A model generated the notes under the pieces. That model did not search any database and had not been told where the DNA came from. It saw only the letters and a list, made by a program, of their open reading frames with translations. A stretch of 64,000 bases of DNA, taken from NCBI RefSeq assembly GCF_009928485.1, contig NZ_JAABNP010000010.1, forward strand, positions 110,643 through 174,642. The letters run 5' to 3'. This DNA is from Clostridium sp. C2-6-12. Its GTDB lineage: Bacteria; Bacillota; Clostridia; Clostridiales; Clostridiaceae. Shown here one piece after another: positions 44,965 to 54,198 of this stretch. Position 1 is the stretch's first letter, and every line of letters starts with the position of its first letter. A program made the translations under genes and the position numbers.

Positions 44965-46020
44965 TTATTGATTAACTATATACTCTTTATAAGGAATACG
45001 TATAGCAACTCCTGTTTCATCAAATTTGTATTCTGTACCATCTAGAGGACTTCTATTGTATACTAAATTTATTCCTACATAATAAAGGGCTTCTGCCATA
45101 GCAAAAGGATCTTGTAGAACTGAACCTGTCATAATTCCTTCTTTAATTAATTCTTGCGCTTTTGGTATTGCATCTACTCCTATAACCGGTATAATTTTGG
45201 TTTTATCTCCATTATTATATCCCTGCTCCTGAAGCGCCTCAATTGCACCTATAGCCATTGAATCATTATTAGAAATTACTGCTTCTATTTTATTTCCCCA
45301 TTGAGAAAGCAAGGCTCTCATAGCATTTTTTCCTTCCTCTTGGTTCCAATTACATACTTTTGTTCCAAGTTCCTGAGTTTTTATTCCTGCATTATTAATT
45401 GTTAAAACCGAATATTTTGAACGTTCAAATGCTTCTATATTTCCCGCTTTACCTATTAGCATAATATATTGCATTATATCATCTTTATTTCTATCTATTT
45501 CAGTCTTATTTTGTCTCCATTGATTCACTAAAATATTCCCTTGTATTATCCCTGCTTCTCTTGCATTTGTGCCTACAAAATATGATTTATTATAGGATTT
45601 AATTGCTTCTATATCTATAGGTTCTCTATTAAATAAAACTACTGGAATATTATTTTCCTTAATCTTATCAACTGCCTGTTTAGTACTTCTTGTATCAACT
45701 AGATTTAATAATATTAAATCTGCTTTTTTTTCGTTTAATATTGTATCAAGTGTTTCATTTTGAATTGTTTGATTATTTTCACCATTATAAAAATCAAACT
45801 TTACTTTTCCATGATTATTAACTTCAATCTCCTCCAAACTTTTCTTTACTAAAGAAATGTATGCATCATCAAATCTATATAATAATACACTTACCTTTAC
45901 CGGCTCTCCTTGAACAATACTATAATTCGTTGAAATAGCATAATTGCTATGACCCATTATTATATAATTAACAAAGTAAATAAATATAATTATTAATAAA
46001 ATATTTTTTAAATATTTCAT
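44965..46020 (-). CDS. MglB-like galactose/glucose-binding protein, divergent paralogue B
   Basis: A 351-residue MglB-like protein with a hydrophobic N-terminus (about 6-24) and no lipobox cysteine. YRFDDAYIS, LNLVD, SNNDSMAIGA and the Ca loop DRNKDDIMQY are present; the loop that binds sugar with His and Asp in E. coli reads GNIEAFERS here. It is most similar to paralogue A (same YRFDDAYIS, same ending style YKEY), so the two probably arose by local duplication. It has GGGAGG before the ATG. Its upstream gap (46021-46263) is AT-rich with no clear operator. Confidence 0.85.
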   Translation of the reverse strand: MKYLKNILLIIIFIYFVNYIIMGHSNYAISTNYSIVQGEPVKVSVLLYRFDDAYISLVKKSLEEIEVNNHGKVKFDFYNGENNQTIQNETLDTILNEKKADLILLNLVDTRSTKQAVDKIKENNIPVVLFNREPIDIEAIKSYNKSYFVGTNAREAGIIQGNILVNQWRQNKTEIDRNKDDIMQYIMLIGKAGNIEAFERSKYSVLTINNAGIKTQELGTKVCNWNQEEGKNAMRALLSQWGNKIEAVISNNDSMAIGAIEALQEQGYNNGDKTKIIPVIGVDAIPKAQELIKEGIMTGSVLQDPFAMAEALYYVGINLVYNRSPLDGTEYKFDETGVAIRIPYKEYIVNQ

Positions 46021-46263
46021 CCTAGCCTCCCATTTGAGTTACTATTAATCATATATGTACTAACATATTACTGATAATAAAATTCAACAATATCACTATA
46101 ATTTTATTATGCTATTTCCTATGTTAATTTATACTAAAATCATATCCTTTTGTTCTTCAAAATTAATTCTTTTAGATCATTCGTTATATATATTTCTACT
46201 TAATTTGGGTCATAGTCACATAATCTATGGCGTAATCATTTTAAAATATATTTTTTTGCAAAT

Positions 46264-46311
46264 AAAAAACAAATAAACTGCATTTTGAAATTTATACAGC
46301 TTATTTGTTTC
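46264..46311 (-). terminator. Terminator after MglB-like paralogue C
   Basis: Stem AAACAAATAA.CTG / CAG.TTATTTGTTT, with T-run TTTTTTATT on the minus strand, directly after the stop at 46321. Confidence 0.85.
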
Positions 46312-46320
46312 AAATAAGAT

Positions 46321-47376
46321 TTATTTATCTTGAATAAAAGAGTCAATATTCTCCTGCGTAACCTTAGTATGAGAAGCTCTTATATACTTACCTCTCTCTA
46401 ATCCCTTAATTGAAGATACGTTTCCATTCACGGATAATGTATATGCCAAATTAAAAATTGAATCTGCCTGTGCCTTGAAATCATTAATAACCGTTCCGGT
46501 CATTGAACCATTTTTTACAGCCTTTAGTGCATCAGGTAATCCATCAATTCCTACAACTAACGGCCTATTTTCTGTTACATTTAAATTATCTAAAGCGCTT
46601 AAAGCTCCAAGAGCCATAGCATCGTTATTACTAAAGACAACTTCAATTTTATCTCCGAAAGTTTTTAACCACTGTGTCATTTTTGTAGTTGCTTGAGCTC
46701 CCTCCCAATTTGCAGTATCATCAGCTAATTTTTCTAATTCAATTCCATTTTCAGCTATTGTTTTAATGCAATATTCTGTTCTTATGGCTGAATCTTGATG
46801 ACCTTGTTCCCCTTCAAGCATAACATATTGAATTTTTCCATCACCATTCTTATCAACTTTTCTCTTATCATTTTTATATTCATCTATAATAATATTTGCC
46901 TGCATTTTTCCTGATTCTTCTGCCTGTGCTCCAACATAATATAATTTGTTCCAACGTTCCATATCTTCTTCTACTGGTTCCCTGTTAAAGAAAATAACAG
47001 GTTTATTAGCTGCCTTTGCTTTATCTATGATAACAGATGCTGAAGTACGATCCACTAAATTCACGCATATTACATCATAATCCTGAGCAATAAATTTATC
47101 TACTTGATTATTTTGGTAATTTAAATTTCCTTTTGCATCTAAAACATTAATAGTTATTTTATATTTTCCTTCACTTTCTTTTTCCTTTGCTATTTCTTCT
47201 ATGCTCTTAGTTATTGCAGCTATAAAGGTATCCTCTTGTTTGTATAAAGTCACTCCTATTTTTATTTCTTTTACTCCATTGGTGATATATTTTTTTGTAT
47301 TAACAGCACATGCTGATAATAAACTAAAAATTAAAATCACGGTTAAGAATATTGATAATTTCTTAATTGCCTTCAC
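46321..47376 (-). CDS. MglB-like galactose/glucose-binding lipoprotein, paralogue C
   Basis: A 351-residue lipoprotein (lipobox LSAC near residue 22). It keeps the full sugar site of the main MglB: EDTFIA, INLVD/VNLVD segment, GEQGHQDSAIRT with His and Asp, SNNDAMALGA and VGIDG. The Ca loop is DKNGDGKIQY. It lies 70 bases downstream of the membrane-anchored sensor protein of the two-component system and is followed by a terminator, so it is probably the last gene of that operon. It could feed the mgl permease or present sugar to the sensor. Confidence 0.88.
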   Translation of the reverse strand: MKAIKKLSIFLTVILIFSLLSACAVNTKKYITNGVKEIKIGVTLYKQEDTFIAAITKSIEEIAKEKESEGKYKITINVLDAKGNLNYQNNQVDKFIAQDYDVICVNLVDRTSASVIIDKAKAANKPVIFFNREPVEEDMERWNKLYYVGAQAEESGKMQANIIIDEYKNDKRKVDKNGDGKIQYVMLEGEQGHQDSAIRTEYCIKTIAENGIELEKLADDTANWEGAQATTKMTQWLKTFGDKIEVVFSNNDAMALGALSALDNLNVTENRPLVVGIDGLPDALKAVKNGSMTGTVINDFKAQADSIFNLAYTLSVNGNVSSIKGLERGKYIRASHTKVTQENIDSFIQDK

Positions 47377-47446
47377 TAAAATTCACCCCTCGTTGTGATT
47401 TATCCTATAGCTAGCATCCGTAATGCTCCATTTTAAAACTTTTATC

Positions 47447-48427
47447 TTATCTAACAAATGGAAACAATAATTTTTGGTTTTCTTCTGAATACATATTTTT
47501 TGTGTTTATTACTGTTGATGAAATATTACTATTATCAATATTTTTATTATCAAGTTTGTATATTGCTGTTTTTACTGCTAAATATCCAATATTAAATTCA
47601 TTTTGAATAGCAGTTGCACTTATTACTTTTTCCTCTAAAAAAGAGATAATCCTGCTTGTGCTTCCCACTCCATAAATTTCAATTGATGCTTTTTCTTTGT
47701 TAAAATTAGTTACATCTTTTTTTGCTTGTGCAAATGCTTCTAACATATCTGAATTAAAGGTTACTACAGCATCTGGTTCACTCCATTCCAGCATCTTTCG
47801 CGCTTCAGTATAATATTCTGCAGATTTCTCGCCTTTAACATCCCAAAATATACAATTGTTTCTAGTATTATTCATAACACTCATAAATCCGTCATATCTT
47901 TCCTTTACACTGCTACATTCTAAATCATTCTTTACAATTGCAATATTAGAATCGCTCTTACCGTTCCTTACCATTTCTTCAGCTAAACTTACCCCTAGCT
48001 TATAATTGTCACATGAAATGCTTGGCAATACATACTTTGAATTTACTGTTGAATCAATCAATATTACAGGTATCTTTTTCATGGCAATTTCTATTGGTTC
48101 AGCCATTTTTTCGTAATCTACAGGTGAAATTATAATAGCATCCGCCTTATTTTTAATTTCCCGGGCAATTAATTCTGATTGTTCTACATAATTATTGTCT
48201 TCTGACAAGGTAACAAAACTTATGTTTACATTCATTTCTGAAGCTGCCTGATCTATTCCCTGTTTCATAATCATTAAACTTTCACTGTTTTTTCCTGTAG
48301 TAATTAATGAAATATTATATATTTTTTTGCCTTTTTCACGACCTAAGGTATCACTTAAAAGAAGTAAAAAAGATAGTACCACAAGCAATAGTAAAACAAT
48401 AACTATTTGTTTTCTTCTTCTTTTCAC
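47447..48427 (-). CDS. Membrane-anchored sugar-binding sensor protein
   Basis: A 326-residue periplasmic-binding-type protein. The start GTG at 48427 shares its G with the kinase stop (TAGTG). The N-terminus (KRRRKQIVIVLLLLVVLSFLL) is a single membrane anchor with no lipobox. The rest resembles ribose/galactose-binding proteins (LITTGKNSESLMIMKQGI, IISPVDYE, STVNSKYV, FNSDMLEAFA). In Clostridium beijerinckii a similar anchored binding protein, XylFII, joins the LytS kinase and YesN regulator to sense xylose. Here the position next to a YesM-type kinase suggests the same design for another sugar, probably galactose or glucose. Confidence 0.82.
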   Translation of the reverse strand: MKRRRKQIVIVLLLLVVLSFLLLLSDTLGREKGKKIYNISLITTGKNSESLMIMKQGIDQAASEMNVNISFVTLSEDNNYVEQSELIAREIKNKADAIIISPVDYEKMAEPIEIAMKKIPVILIDSTVNSKYVLPSISCDNYKLGVSLAEEMVRNGKSDSNIAIVKNDLECSSVKERYDGFMSVMNNTRNNCIFWDVKGEKSAEYYTEARKMLEWSEPDAVVTFNSDMLEAFAQAKKDVTNFNKEKASIEIYGVGSTSRIISFLEEKVISATAIQNEFNIGYLAVKTAIYKLDNKNIDNSNISSTVINTKNMYSEENQKLLFPFVR

Positions 48428-50235
48428 TATCCTATTTCCTCCTTCTTCCTCATTTCATAAAAATCGACACACGGCATATGGATACTTATAGTAGTTCCTT
48501 CATCAGGTTCACTATAAATCTTCAAACCATAATCTTTTCCGAAGTATATTTGAATTCTTTCATGAACATTTTTTAGACCTATGCCAGAACCCTTTTTCTC
48601 AACCTTACTTTCGCTTGTTAAAAGCGTATCTGCAACCTCTTGAAGCATCCCAAGTCCATTATCTACAACATCTATATACAAATCATCATCCTTTATATAA
48701 GTCTTTACTAAAATCTCTCCATCTCCACCCATAAATTCCATACCATGATAAATAGCATTTTCAATTAATGGCTGAATAATAAGCTTAATACTTGCTAAAT
48801 TAAGAGTTTTTTCATCGACTTCAATATCATATGTAAACTTATTTTTATAACGTATATTTTGAATAGTTAAATAATTACGAGCATGCTCAATTTCATCCCT
48901 TACTGTTATTATATTTTTACCTTTGCTTAAGCTTATTCTAAAAAGCCTTGCAAGTGCTGTTACCATAATAATAGCTCCCTCATAATTTTCATTTTCAATC
49001 ATCCATACAATAGAATCTAAGGTATTATATAAAAAATGAGGATTAATTTGTGCCTGAAGAGCATTAAGTTCACTTTTCCTCTTTGATTCCTGTTCTTCAA
49101 CTATATTATCCATTAGTATATGCATTTGATTAACCATGGAACGAATTGCTTTTCCCAAATGCTGAATTTCATAAGATCCACTAATGGAAATATTAACATC
49201 CTTCACACCGTTTTCAAGTTTTTTAACACTGTTTTCTAATGCTTTAATAGGATTTGCTATTCTTGAAGAAACAAACATATTTAAAAATACAAGAATAAAT
49301 ATTCCAAAAAACATAATAAATATTGCAAAAAGACTCATTTGCTTATAATCAGATGTAATATCTGACATTGGCGTTACACCAACAATTTTCCATCCAGTAT
49401 ATCCTACTGTTTTTATAGTCACAACTCTATCTTCACCTTGAAAAGTCTCTATGTGATTTCCATCTTCATATTCAGCCTCTTGCTTATTATTTTCTTCTAT
49501 TAAATTAGAATATATCAACTGCTGCCTTGGATGATATATAATTTCTCCTTCTCTATCAATTAAATAAACATATCCAGATTTTCCTACATTTACACTCTTA
49601 CAAATCTGCTCAATTCCACTAAAGTTTATGTCAACCAGTAATACTCCTGAAGTTATTTTTTTATTATTAGTTAATTCAACTGCACGGCTTAAGGTTACTA
49701 CCCATTTATATTTATTACTTGGGTCTGCAAATAAATTTTGAACATGAGGAGTTGAAAAATGAAGGTTTTCTCTTTTTAGTAAAGCCTTAGAAAACCAATC
49801 ACTTTCTCTAGGATCAACTGAACTTTTTATTTGTCCAACTGGAGAAGCTGATATTACCTCTCCCTTGTCGGAAAATACACAAATACTTATTAGAGAATCC
49901 TTATTAGTTTCATATAATAAGTCCATTTCTTTATTTATATTTTCTGTCGCCACATCTTTTTTCTTAATAACACTATAGTATGTAGTATCAGAAACCTTCA
50001 TCATATTACGCAAATAATTATCTAAATTCAAATTTACCTGTTCAAGCATAGCCTTATTATTTTCCGAAACCATAAATTCAGTAGAATTGACAAATCGAAA
50101 ATATAAAGCACCTCCTACAACTACCATCCCAATAACTGAAATCACTGTAAAGGAAACAGATATTATATGCTGTATACTTGTATCTCTACATTTTTTTATA
50201 AACTTTTGTATATTTAATTTTATTCTTTCTCTCAT
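48427..50235 (-). CDS. YesM/LytS-type sensor histidine kinase
   Basis: A 602-residue membrane histidine kinase. A first helix lies at about 23-47, an extracytoplasmic Cache-like sensor of about 250 residues follows (DPRESDWFSKALLK), a second helix is at about 296-318, then HAMP, and the His_kinase domain with the phosphorylated His in QINPHFLYNTLDSI. The C-terminal ATP domain includes IIQPLIENAIYHGM and GSGIGLKNVHERI. It overlaps the downstream sensor protein by one base and follows the response regulator by 11 bases: one operon. It likely phosphorylates the YesN-type regulator on sugar binding. Confidence 0.9.
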   Translation of the reverse strand: MRERIKLNIQKFIKKCRDTSIQHIISVSFTVISVIGMVVVGGALYFRFVNSTEFMVSENNKAMLEQVNLNLDNYLRNMMKVSDTTYYSVIKKKDVATENINKEMDLLYETNKDSLISICVFSDKGEVISASPVGQIKSSVDPRESDWFSKALLKRENLHFSTPHVQNLFADPSNKYKWVVTLSRAVELTNNKKITSGVLLVDINFSGIEQICKSVNVGKSGYVYLIDREGEIIYHPRQQLIYSNLIEENNKQEAEYEDGNHIETFQGEDRVVTIKTVGYTGWKIVGVTPMSDITSDYKQMSLFAIFIMFFGIFILVFLNMFVSSRIANPIKALENSVKKLENGVKDVNISISGSYEIQHLGKAIRSMVNQMHILMDNIVEEQESKRKSELNALQAQINPHFLYNTLDSIVWMIENENYEGAIIMVTALARLFRISLSKGKNIITVRDEIEHARNYLTIQNIRYKNKFTYDIEVDEKTLNLASIKLIIQPLIENAIYHGMEFMGGDGEILVKTYIKDDDLYIDVVDNGLGMLQEVADTLLTSESKVEKKGSGIGLKNVHERIQIYFGKDYGLKIYSEPDEGTTISIHMPCVDFYEMRKKEEIG

Positions 50236-50246
50236 AGTATATCAGC

Positions 50247-51857
50247 TCAATTCTTTCTATACTTTGATGGTGATACTCCATATTGTTTCTTAAATACATA
50301 GCTAAAATAATTAGCTTCTGGATATCCCACTTTTTCTGCTATTACATATGTTTTATCATCTGTTGTATTTAAAAGTTTTACTGCTTCTTCTAAGCGGACT
50401 GAAGTTAAAAAATTTACAAAATTCATTTCTGTTTCGCGTTTAAAAATTGTTGAAAAATATGTTGGACTTACATGAATTTCAGAACAAAGTGTTTCTACTG
50501 AAATATCTGGATTACTATAATTTTCTTTTATATATTGTTTTGCCTTTTCAACAAGCAGCATAGAAGAATTAATACGCTCTTTCTTTATAAAACTGTTTAC
50601 CTTAACGGCTTTTTGTATAAACCACTCTTTTGCATCATGAATTGAATCAAAAGTTTCTAAATAACTATAACCGTTAAAGTTTTCCCCGAATATTTCATCA
50701 ATATCCAAGTTATATGCTTGCACAAGTTTCAAAATAGCAGTCATAATTTCCATTAAATAGATTCTATACTTATTAAATGGTAAAAGCTGATCTTCAATTT
50801 TTTTTAATAACTTGTTTATTATCTCTGTAATTTCTTCTTCTGCAGATATCTTAATTGCATTTAACATTGAACGTTCTTCCTGTTCATCAAATTGGAGCTG
50901 AATAGAATTATCTGGTTCAACGTCATCAATATAAATTGCTTTTCCTGTTCCAAGTATAAAGCTGTAATCTAAGGCACTTTGTGCACTCCTGTATGAGAAA
51001 CGTATATTTAAAGGATTATCACAGACAGATCCCACACCTGCTGATATAGTAAAGCCCATAATACGCTCATATACCTTGCAGATTTCATTAATTCCTTTAA
51101 TAAAAGCTAATATATCTTCTTTCTCTTCAAAGTTCCCTATTACTACAACCATATCTGAATATGGAAAGCTGATAAACTTACAATACTTATTCATATTTTC
51201 ATCTACTATTTTCTTTATAGAAATAGATATTAATGCTGTTTCCTTTTGAATTGATAAAACATTATCTTCTGAAGTCAATGTTCCATCAGCATGAATTAAT
51301 GCTACTGATAGATATCTTTCTTTAAAATCTATATCTAATTTTTCAGCTTGTTCTTCCCATTGACTTTCACTTATTCTTCCTTCAATAGCTCCAACTAAAA
51401 ACTGTTCCCTAATAACAGGCAGACTTTCAACATAATGCTTATAAAGCGTCTGTAAATTTCTCTTCTCATCATACTCGCGATCTAATTGTTCTTTTAATCT
51501 TTTTAAAACTTCTATAAGCTCAATAGAGTTAATCGGTTTCAAAACATACTCAATTACATTTATTTTAATTGCTTGATGAGCATACTCAAAATCATCGCAG
51601 CCTGAAAATACTATAATCTTTGTAGACGGCATAGACTCAGCAAGTCTTTTTCCTAGTTCCAACCCATCCATGAAGGGCATTTTAATATCTGTCATTATAA
51701 CATCTGGCTGAAGCTTTTCTGCCTTTTCTAGTGCTTCCTTCCCATTTTCTGCATCACCAACTACTTCAAAACCATTAGATTCCCAATCAATTTTTCTAAT
51801 AATCCCCAGTCTTATTTCTTCTTCATCGTCAACAACCATAATTCTATATAAACTCAT
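50247..51857 (-). CDS. YesN-type response regulator with AraC DNA-binding domain
   Basis: A 536-residue regulator. The receiver domain is at 1-120 with D10/D11, the phosphoacceptor D57 and K107; a linker of about 300 residues follows, and two AraC helix-turn-helix motifs occupy about 430-536 (DISVETLCSEIHVSPTYFS). First gene of the regulator-kinase-sensor operon; RBS AGGAGG. It probably activates transport genes nearby, most likely mglBAC, whose promoter has a poor -35 and so would need an activator. Direct binding is not shown. Confidence 0.9.
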   Translation of the reverse strand: MSLYRIMVVDDEEEIRLGIIRKIDWESNGFEVVGDAENGKEALEKAEKLQPDVIMTDIKMPFMDGLELGKRLAESMPSTKIIVFSGCDDFEYAHQAIKINVIEYVLKPINSIELIEVLKRLKEQLDREYDEKRNLQTLYKHYVESLPVIREQFLVGAIEGRISESQWEEQAEKLDIDFKERYLSVALIHADGTLTSEDNVLSIQKETALISISIKKIVDENMNKYCKFISFPYSDMVVVIGNFEEKEDILAFIKGINEICKVYERIMGFTISAGVGSVCDNPLNIRFSYRSAQSALDYSFILGTGKAIYIDDVEPDNSIQLQFDEQEERSMLNAIKISAEEEITEIINKLLKKIEDQLLPFNKYRIYLMEIMTAILKLVQAYNLDIDEIFGENFNGYSYLETFDSIHDAKEWFIQKAVKVNSFIKKERINSSMLLVEKAKQYIKENYSNPDISVETLCSEIHVSPTYFSTIFKRETEMNFVNFLTSVRLEEAVKLLNTTDDKTYVIAEKVGYPEANYFSYVFKKQYGVSPSKYRKN

Positions 51858-52049
51858 CCGATACCTCCTAGAGATGAATTATTTAAATTGTAAGTTTCAC
51901 CAAAAATTCTTTAAAACTTATGTCACTTTTTATAATATTATTTATTATACCTTAACTATTATATTATTACTAGCATGAGTATATTCTATTAACAATCTTA
52001 CTCCTTAATTATACATATTATCATAAATTTATGAAATACTATTTAAATG

Positions 52050-52099
52050 TAAAAATACAGAGAAATCCCTCATTTAAATTTAGGATTTTCCTGTATTTG
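52050..52099 (-). terminator. Terminator of the chemoreceptor gene
   Basis: Imperfect stem (plus strand) AAATACAGAGAAATCC / GGATTTTCCTGTATTT, with a T-run on the minus strand. Its arms resemble those of the mglC terminator at 54122-54176. Confidence 0.8.
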
Positions 52100-52124
52100 C
52101 TTTTAGCTATAAAAAATAATATTA

Positions 52125-53837
52125 TTAAATTTTAAACTTCTGTATCATTTCATTAAGTTTTTGAGCAAGTTCAGCCTGACTTTGGGCTGTTTGAGCTACT
52201 TGATCAATTGCATGTGTAGTTTCATTCATATTTTCCTTTATTTTATCTGCTTGACCATTTGATTTTTGTGCAGTCTCTGCCATACTTTGTATAGCCTCAC
52301 TTACTTTACCTACAGTAGTTGTAATTGTTTCGGATCTTACTGCAATTTCTTCTGACATTTTACTTACCAAATCTGAATCTTTATAATATTTTTCTCCAGT
52401 TTCTCCATAGTTATTAAATTGTTCACTTATTGTTGTATTTATAAATTTCAATATGTCACTACCAGTTTCAATGCTGTCATTGAAGGCATTTTGTACCTTT
52501 AAAATTGTGCTTTGAATAGAAGCTGCTGCTTGTGCTGATTGTTCTGCCAGAGTTCTCACTTCCTCTGCTACAACTGCAAAACCTTTTCCCTGCTCTCCAG
52601 CTCTTGCCGCTTCAATTGCAGCATTTAATGCTAAAAGGTTGGTCTCTTCGGCTATATTTCCTATTGTATCCGCCATAATCTTAATGTTTTCCACTACTTT
52701 GCCATTTTCAATAACTAGTAACATATTACTTTCTTTCTCAGCATATAATTTTCTCGTTGCTTCTATAGCTTCTCTACTGTTATTTTTAACTTCAATAGCT
52801 CTCTCCTTAGATTTATTAGCATTATTGCTTCCTTCAACTGCTTTTTCTGAAAGTTCATTAATGCTTGAATCTACCTCTTGAACTGCTGCACTTATTTGTT
52901 CTGATACTGCACTTGATTTTTCCATATCACTTGCAATGTTATTTACAGCTTCATCTATAAGCACATTCTTAGAAGAAAGTTCTTCAGCTATTGCAGAAAG
53001 TTCCTCACTAGATGCACTTATTTCCTGAGAATTGTCTACTATTTCACTTATAAGGTCATTTACATATTTTTGAGCTTTATTTAAAGCAGATGCTGTTTGT
53101 CCAAATTCATCTTTACTCTTAATATTAATTGGAACCGAAAAATCATACACTGAAAGTCTTTCTGCAAACTTTTTTATATTACTTAAAGGCATATTAATAT
53201 TTCTTGACATTAATACTCCAAATAAAATTGCAATAATAAAACCAATAAAAGTTAATATATAAATTGTCATATTTGCATTTTTATATGTGGCATAAATATT
53301 TTCATCTGCTGATTTTGCTTGTGATAAATTAATATCTATAACTTTATCAAGGCTGTCCATCATTCTTGTTTGCAAAGGTACCATTTGCACATATTGCATT
53401 TGTGCTTCCGCTAAGTTCTCAGCCTTAACAGCTTTTACTACCTTCTCTCTAATTTCTTTATATTTTCCTAAACTATCATTAAAATCTTTCCAAGCGCTTA
53501 TTTCTTTTTCTGTCATAGGAGATTTTTCATAATCTGCTATATATTTATCAGTATCATTTACTGCTAAATTAATGTTTTTTTCTGATTCTTCTATTTTATA
53601 TTGTTCCTTTTGATACATTATAATTGCTATATTGCTTTTAATATCTGCCATATTGGCCTTTATAGATAAAATTTCTTTAACGTGTTGAAGACTTATATCA
53701 TACAATTCCTGTGCCCTATCATCTACATTTTTTAATGATAATGCCCCAATTCCTCCAACAACCCCTATTAATATAGCTACCATTAGAAAAGATGTTATTA
53801 ATTTAGTTCTCACTTTTAAATTTCTTATTAATTTCAT
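52125..53837 (-). CDS. Methyl-accepting chemotaxis protein in the mgl locus
   Basis: A 570-residue chemoreceptor: membrane helix (about 13-33), a four-helix-bundle sensor of about 155 residues, second membrane helix (about 188-210), HAMP, and signalling domain with [20 protein letters not shown] near 397-416. Its start has AAGGAGGAAGTAT. It stands between the sugar two-component operon and mglC on the same strand. In E. coli the Trg receptor senses galactose through MglB; by position this receptor may do the same with one of the four MglB-like proteins. The sensor domain itself does not show a ligand. Confidence 0.9.
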   Translation of the reverse strand: MKLIRNLKVRTKLITSFLMVAILIGVVGGIGALSLKNVDDRAQELYDISLQHVKEILSIKANMADIKSNIAIIMYQKEQYKIEESEKNINLAVNDTDKYIADYEKSPMTEKEISAWKDFNDSLGKYKEIREKVVKAVKAENLAEAQMQYVQMVPLQTRMMDSLDKVIDINLSQAKSADENIYATYKNANMTIYILTFIGFIIAILFGVLMSRNINMPLSNIKKFAERLSVYDFSVPINIKSKDEFGQTASALNKAQKYVNDLISEIVDNSQEISASSEELSAIAEELSSKNVLIDEAVNNIASDMEKSSAVSEQISAAVQEVDSSINELSEKAVEGSNNANKSKERAIEVKNNSREAIEATRKLYAEKESNMLLVIENGKVVENIKIMADTIGNIAEETNLLALNAAIEAARAGEQGKGFAVVAEEVRTLAEQSAQAAASIQSTILKVQNAFNDSIETGSDILKFINTTISEQFNNYGETGEKYYKDSDLVSKMSEEIAVRSETITTTVGKVSEAIQSMAETAQKSNGQADKIKENMNETTHAIDQVAQTAQSQAELAQKLNEMIQKFKI

Positions 53838-53908
53838 TATACTTCCTCCTTGCCTCTCCTAGTTGGCAATAAAAGTTTATTTTCATGCTTTATAAAAAAT
53901 ATACACAG

Positions 53909-53983
53909 ATAAAAAGAGTGGCTATGCCACAACACGGAACTTCTCACCTATAAAAAGAGTGGGTATGCCACTATACGGAACTT
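53909..53983 (+). repeat. Two tandem copies of the dispersed hairpin repeat
   Basis: Two units with 41-base spacing, each AAAAAGAGTGG(C/G)TATGCCAC followed by a short link and ACGGAACTT. Each has a GTGG/CCAC stem. They match the copy at 24726-24760. They are followed at 53988-54006 by another hairpin, GAAAAGCC-TGC-GGCTTTTC. All lie in the 361-base gap between the chemoreceptor and mglC; I see no gene there. Confidence 0.7.
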
Positions 53984-54121
53984 ACCTGAAAAGCCTGCGG
54001 CTTTTCTTCCTTAACTATTCACTTTTACCTTTTACTTCTTACCTAATTTATAAATTTTAGTTTTATGAACAATGTTTCTTAGCACTTATATATATATTTA
54101 TTTTTATAATAAAAGTAAATT

Positions 54122-54176
54122 AAAAATACAGGCAAATCCTATTGCTATATGACAAGCGGATCTACCTGTATTTTTT
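54122..54176 (-). terminator. Terminator of the mgl operon
   Basis: Stem AAAAATACAGG / CCTGTATTTTT, with inner pairs (ATCC/GGAT), and a T-run on the minus strand, 23 bases after the mglC stop. Confidence 0.85.
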
Positions 54177-54198
54177 ATAGAAACATATGATTGAGAGC

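Noticed and set aside
53909..53983. CRISPR array
   Set aside because: Only two units with 41-base period and 7-base gap, each self-complementary, and no cas gene in the window.
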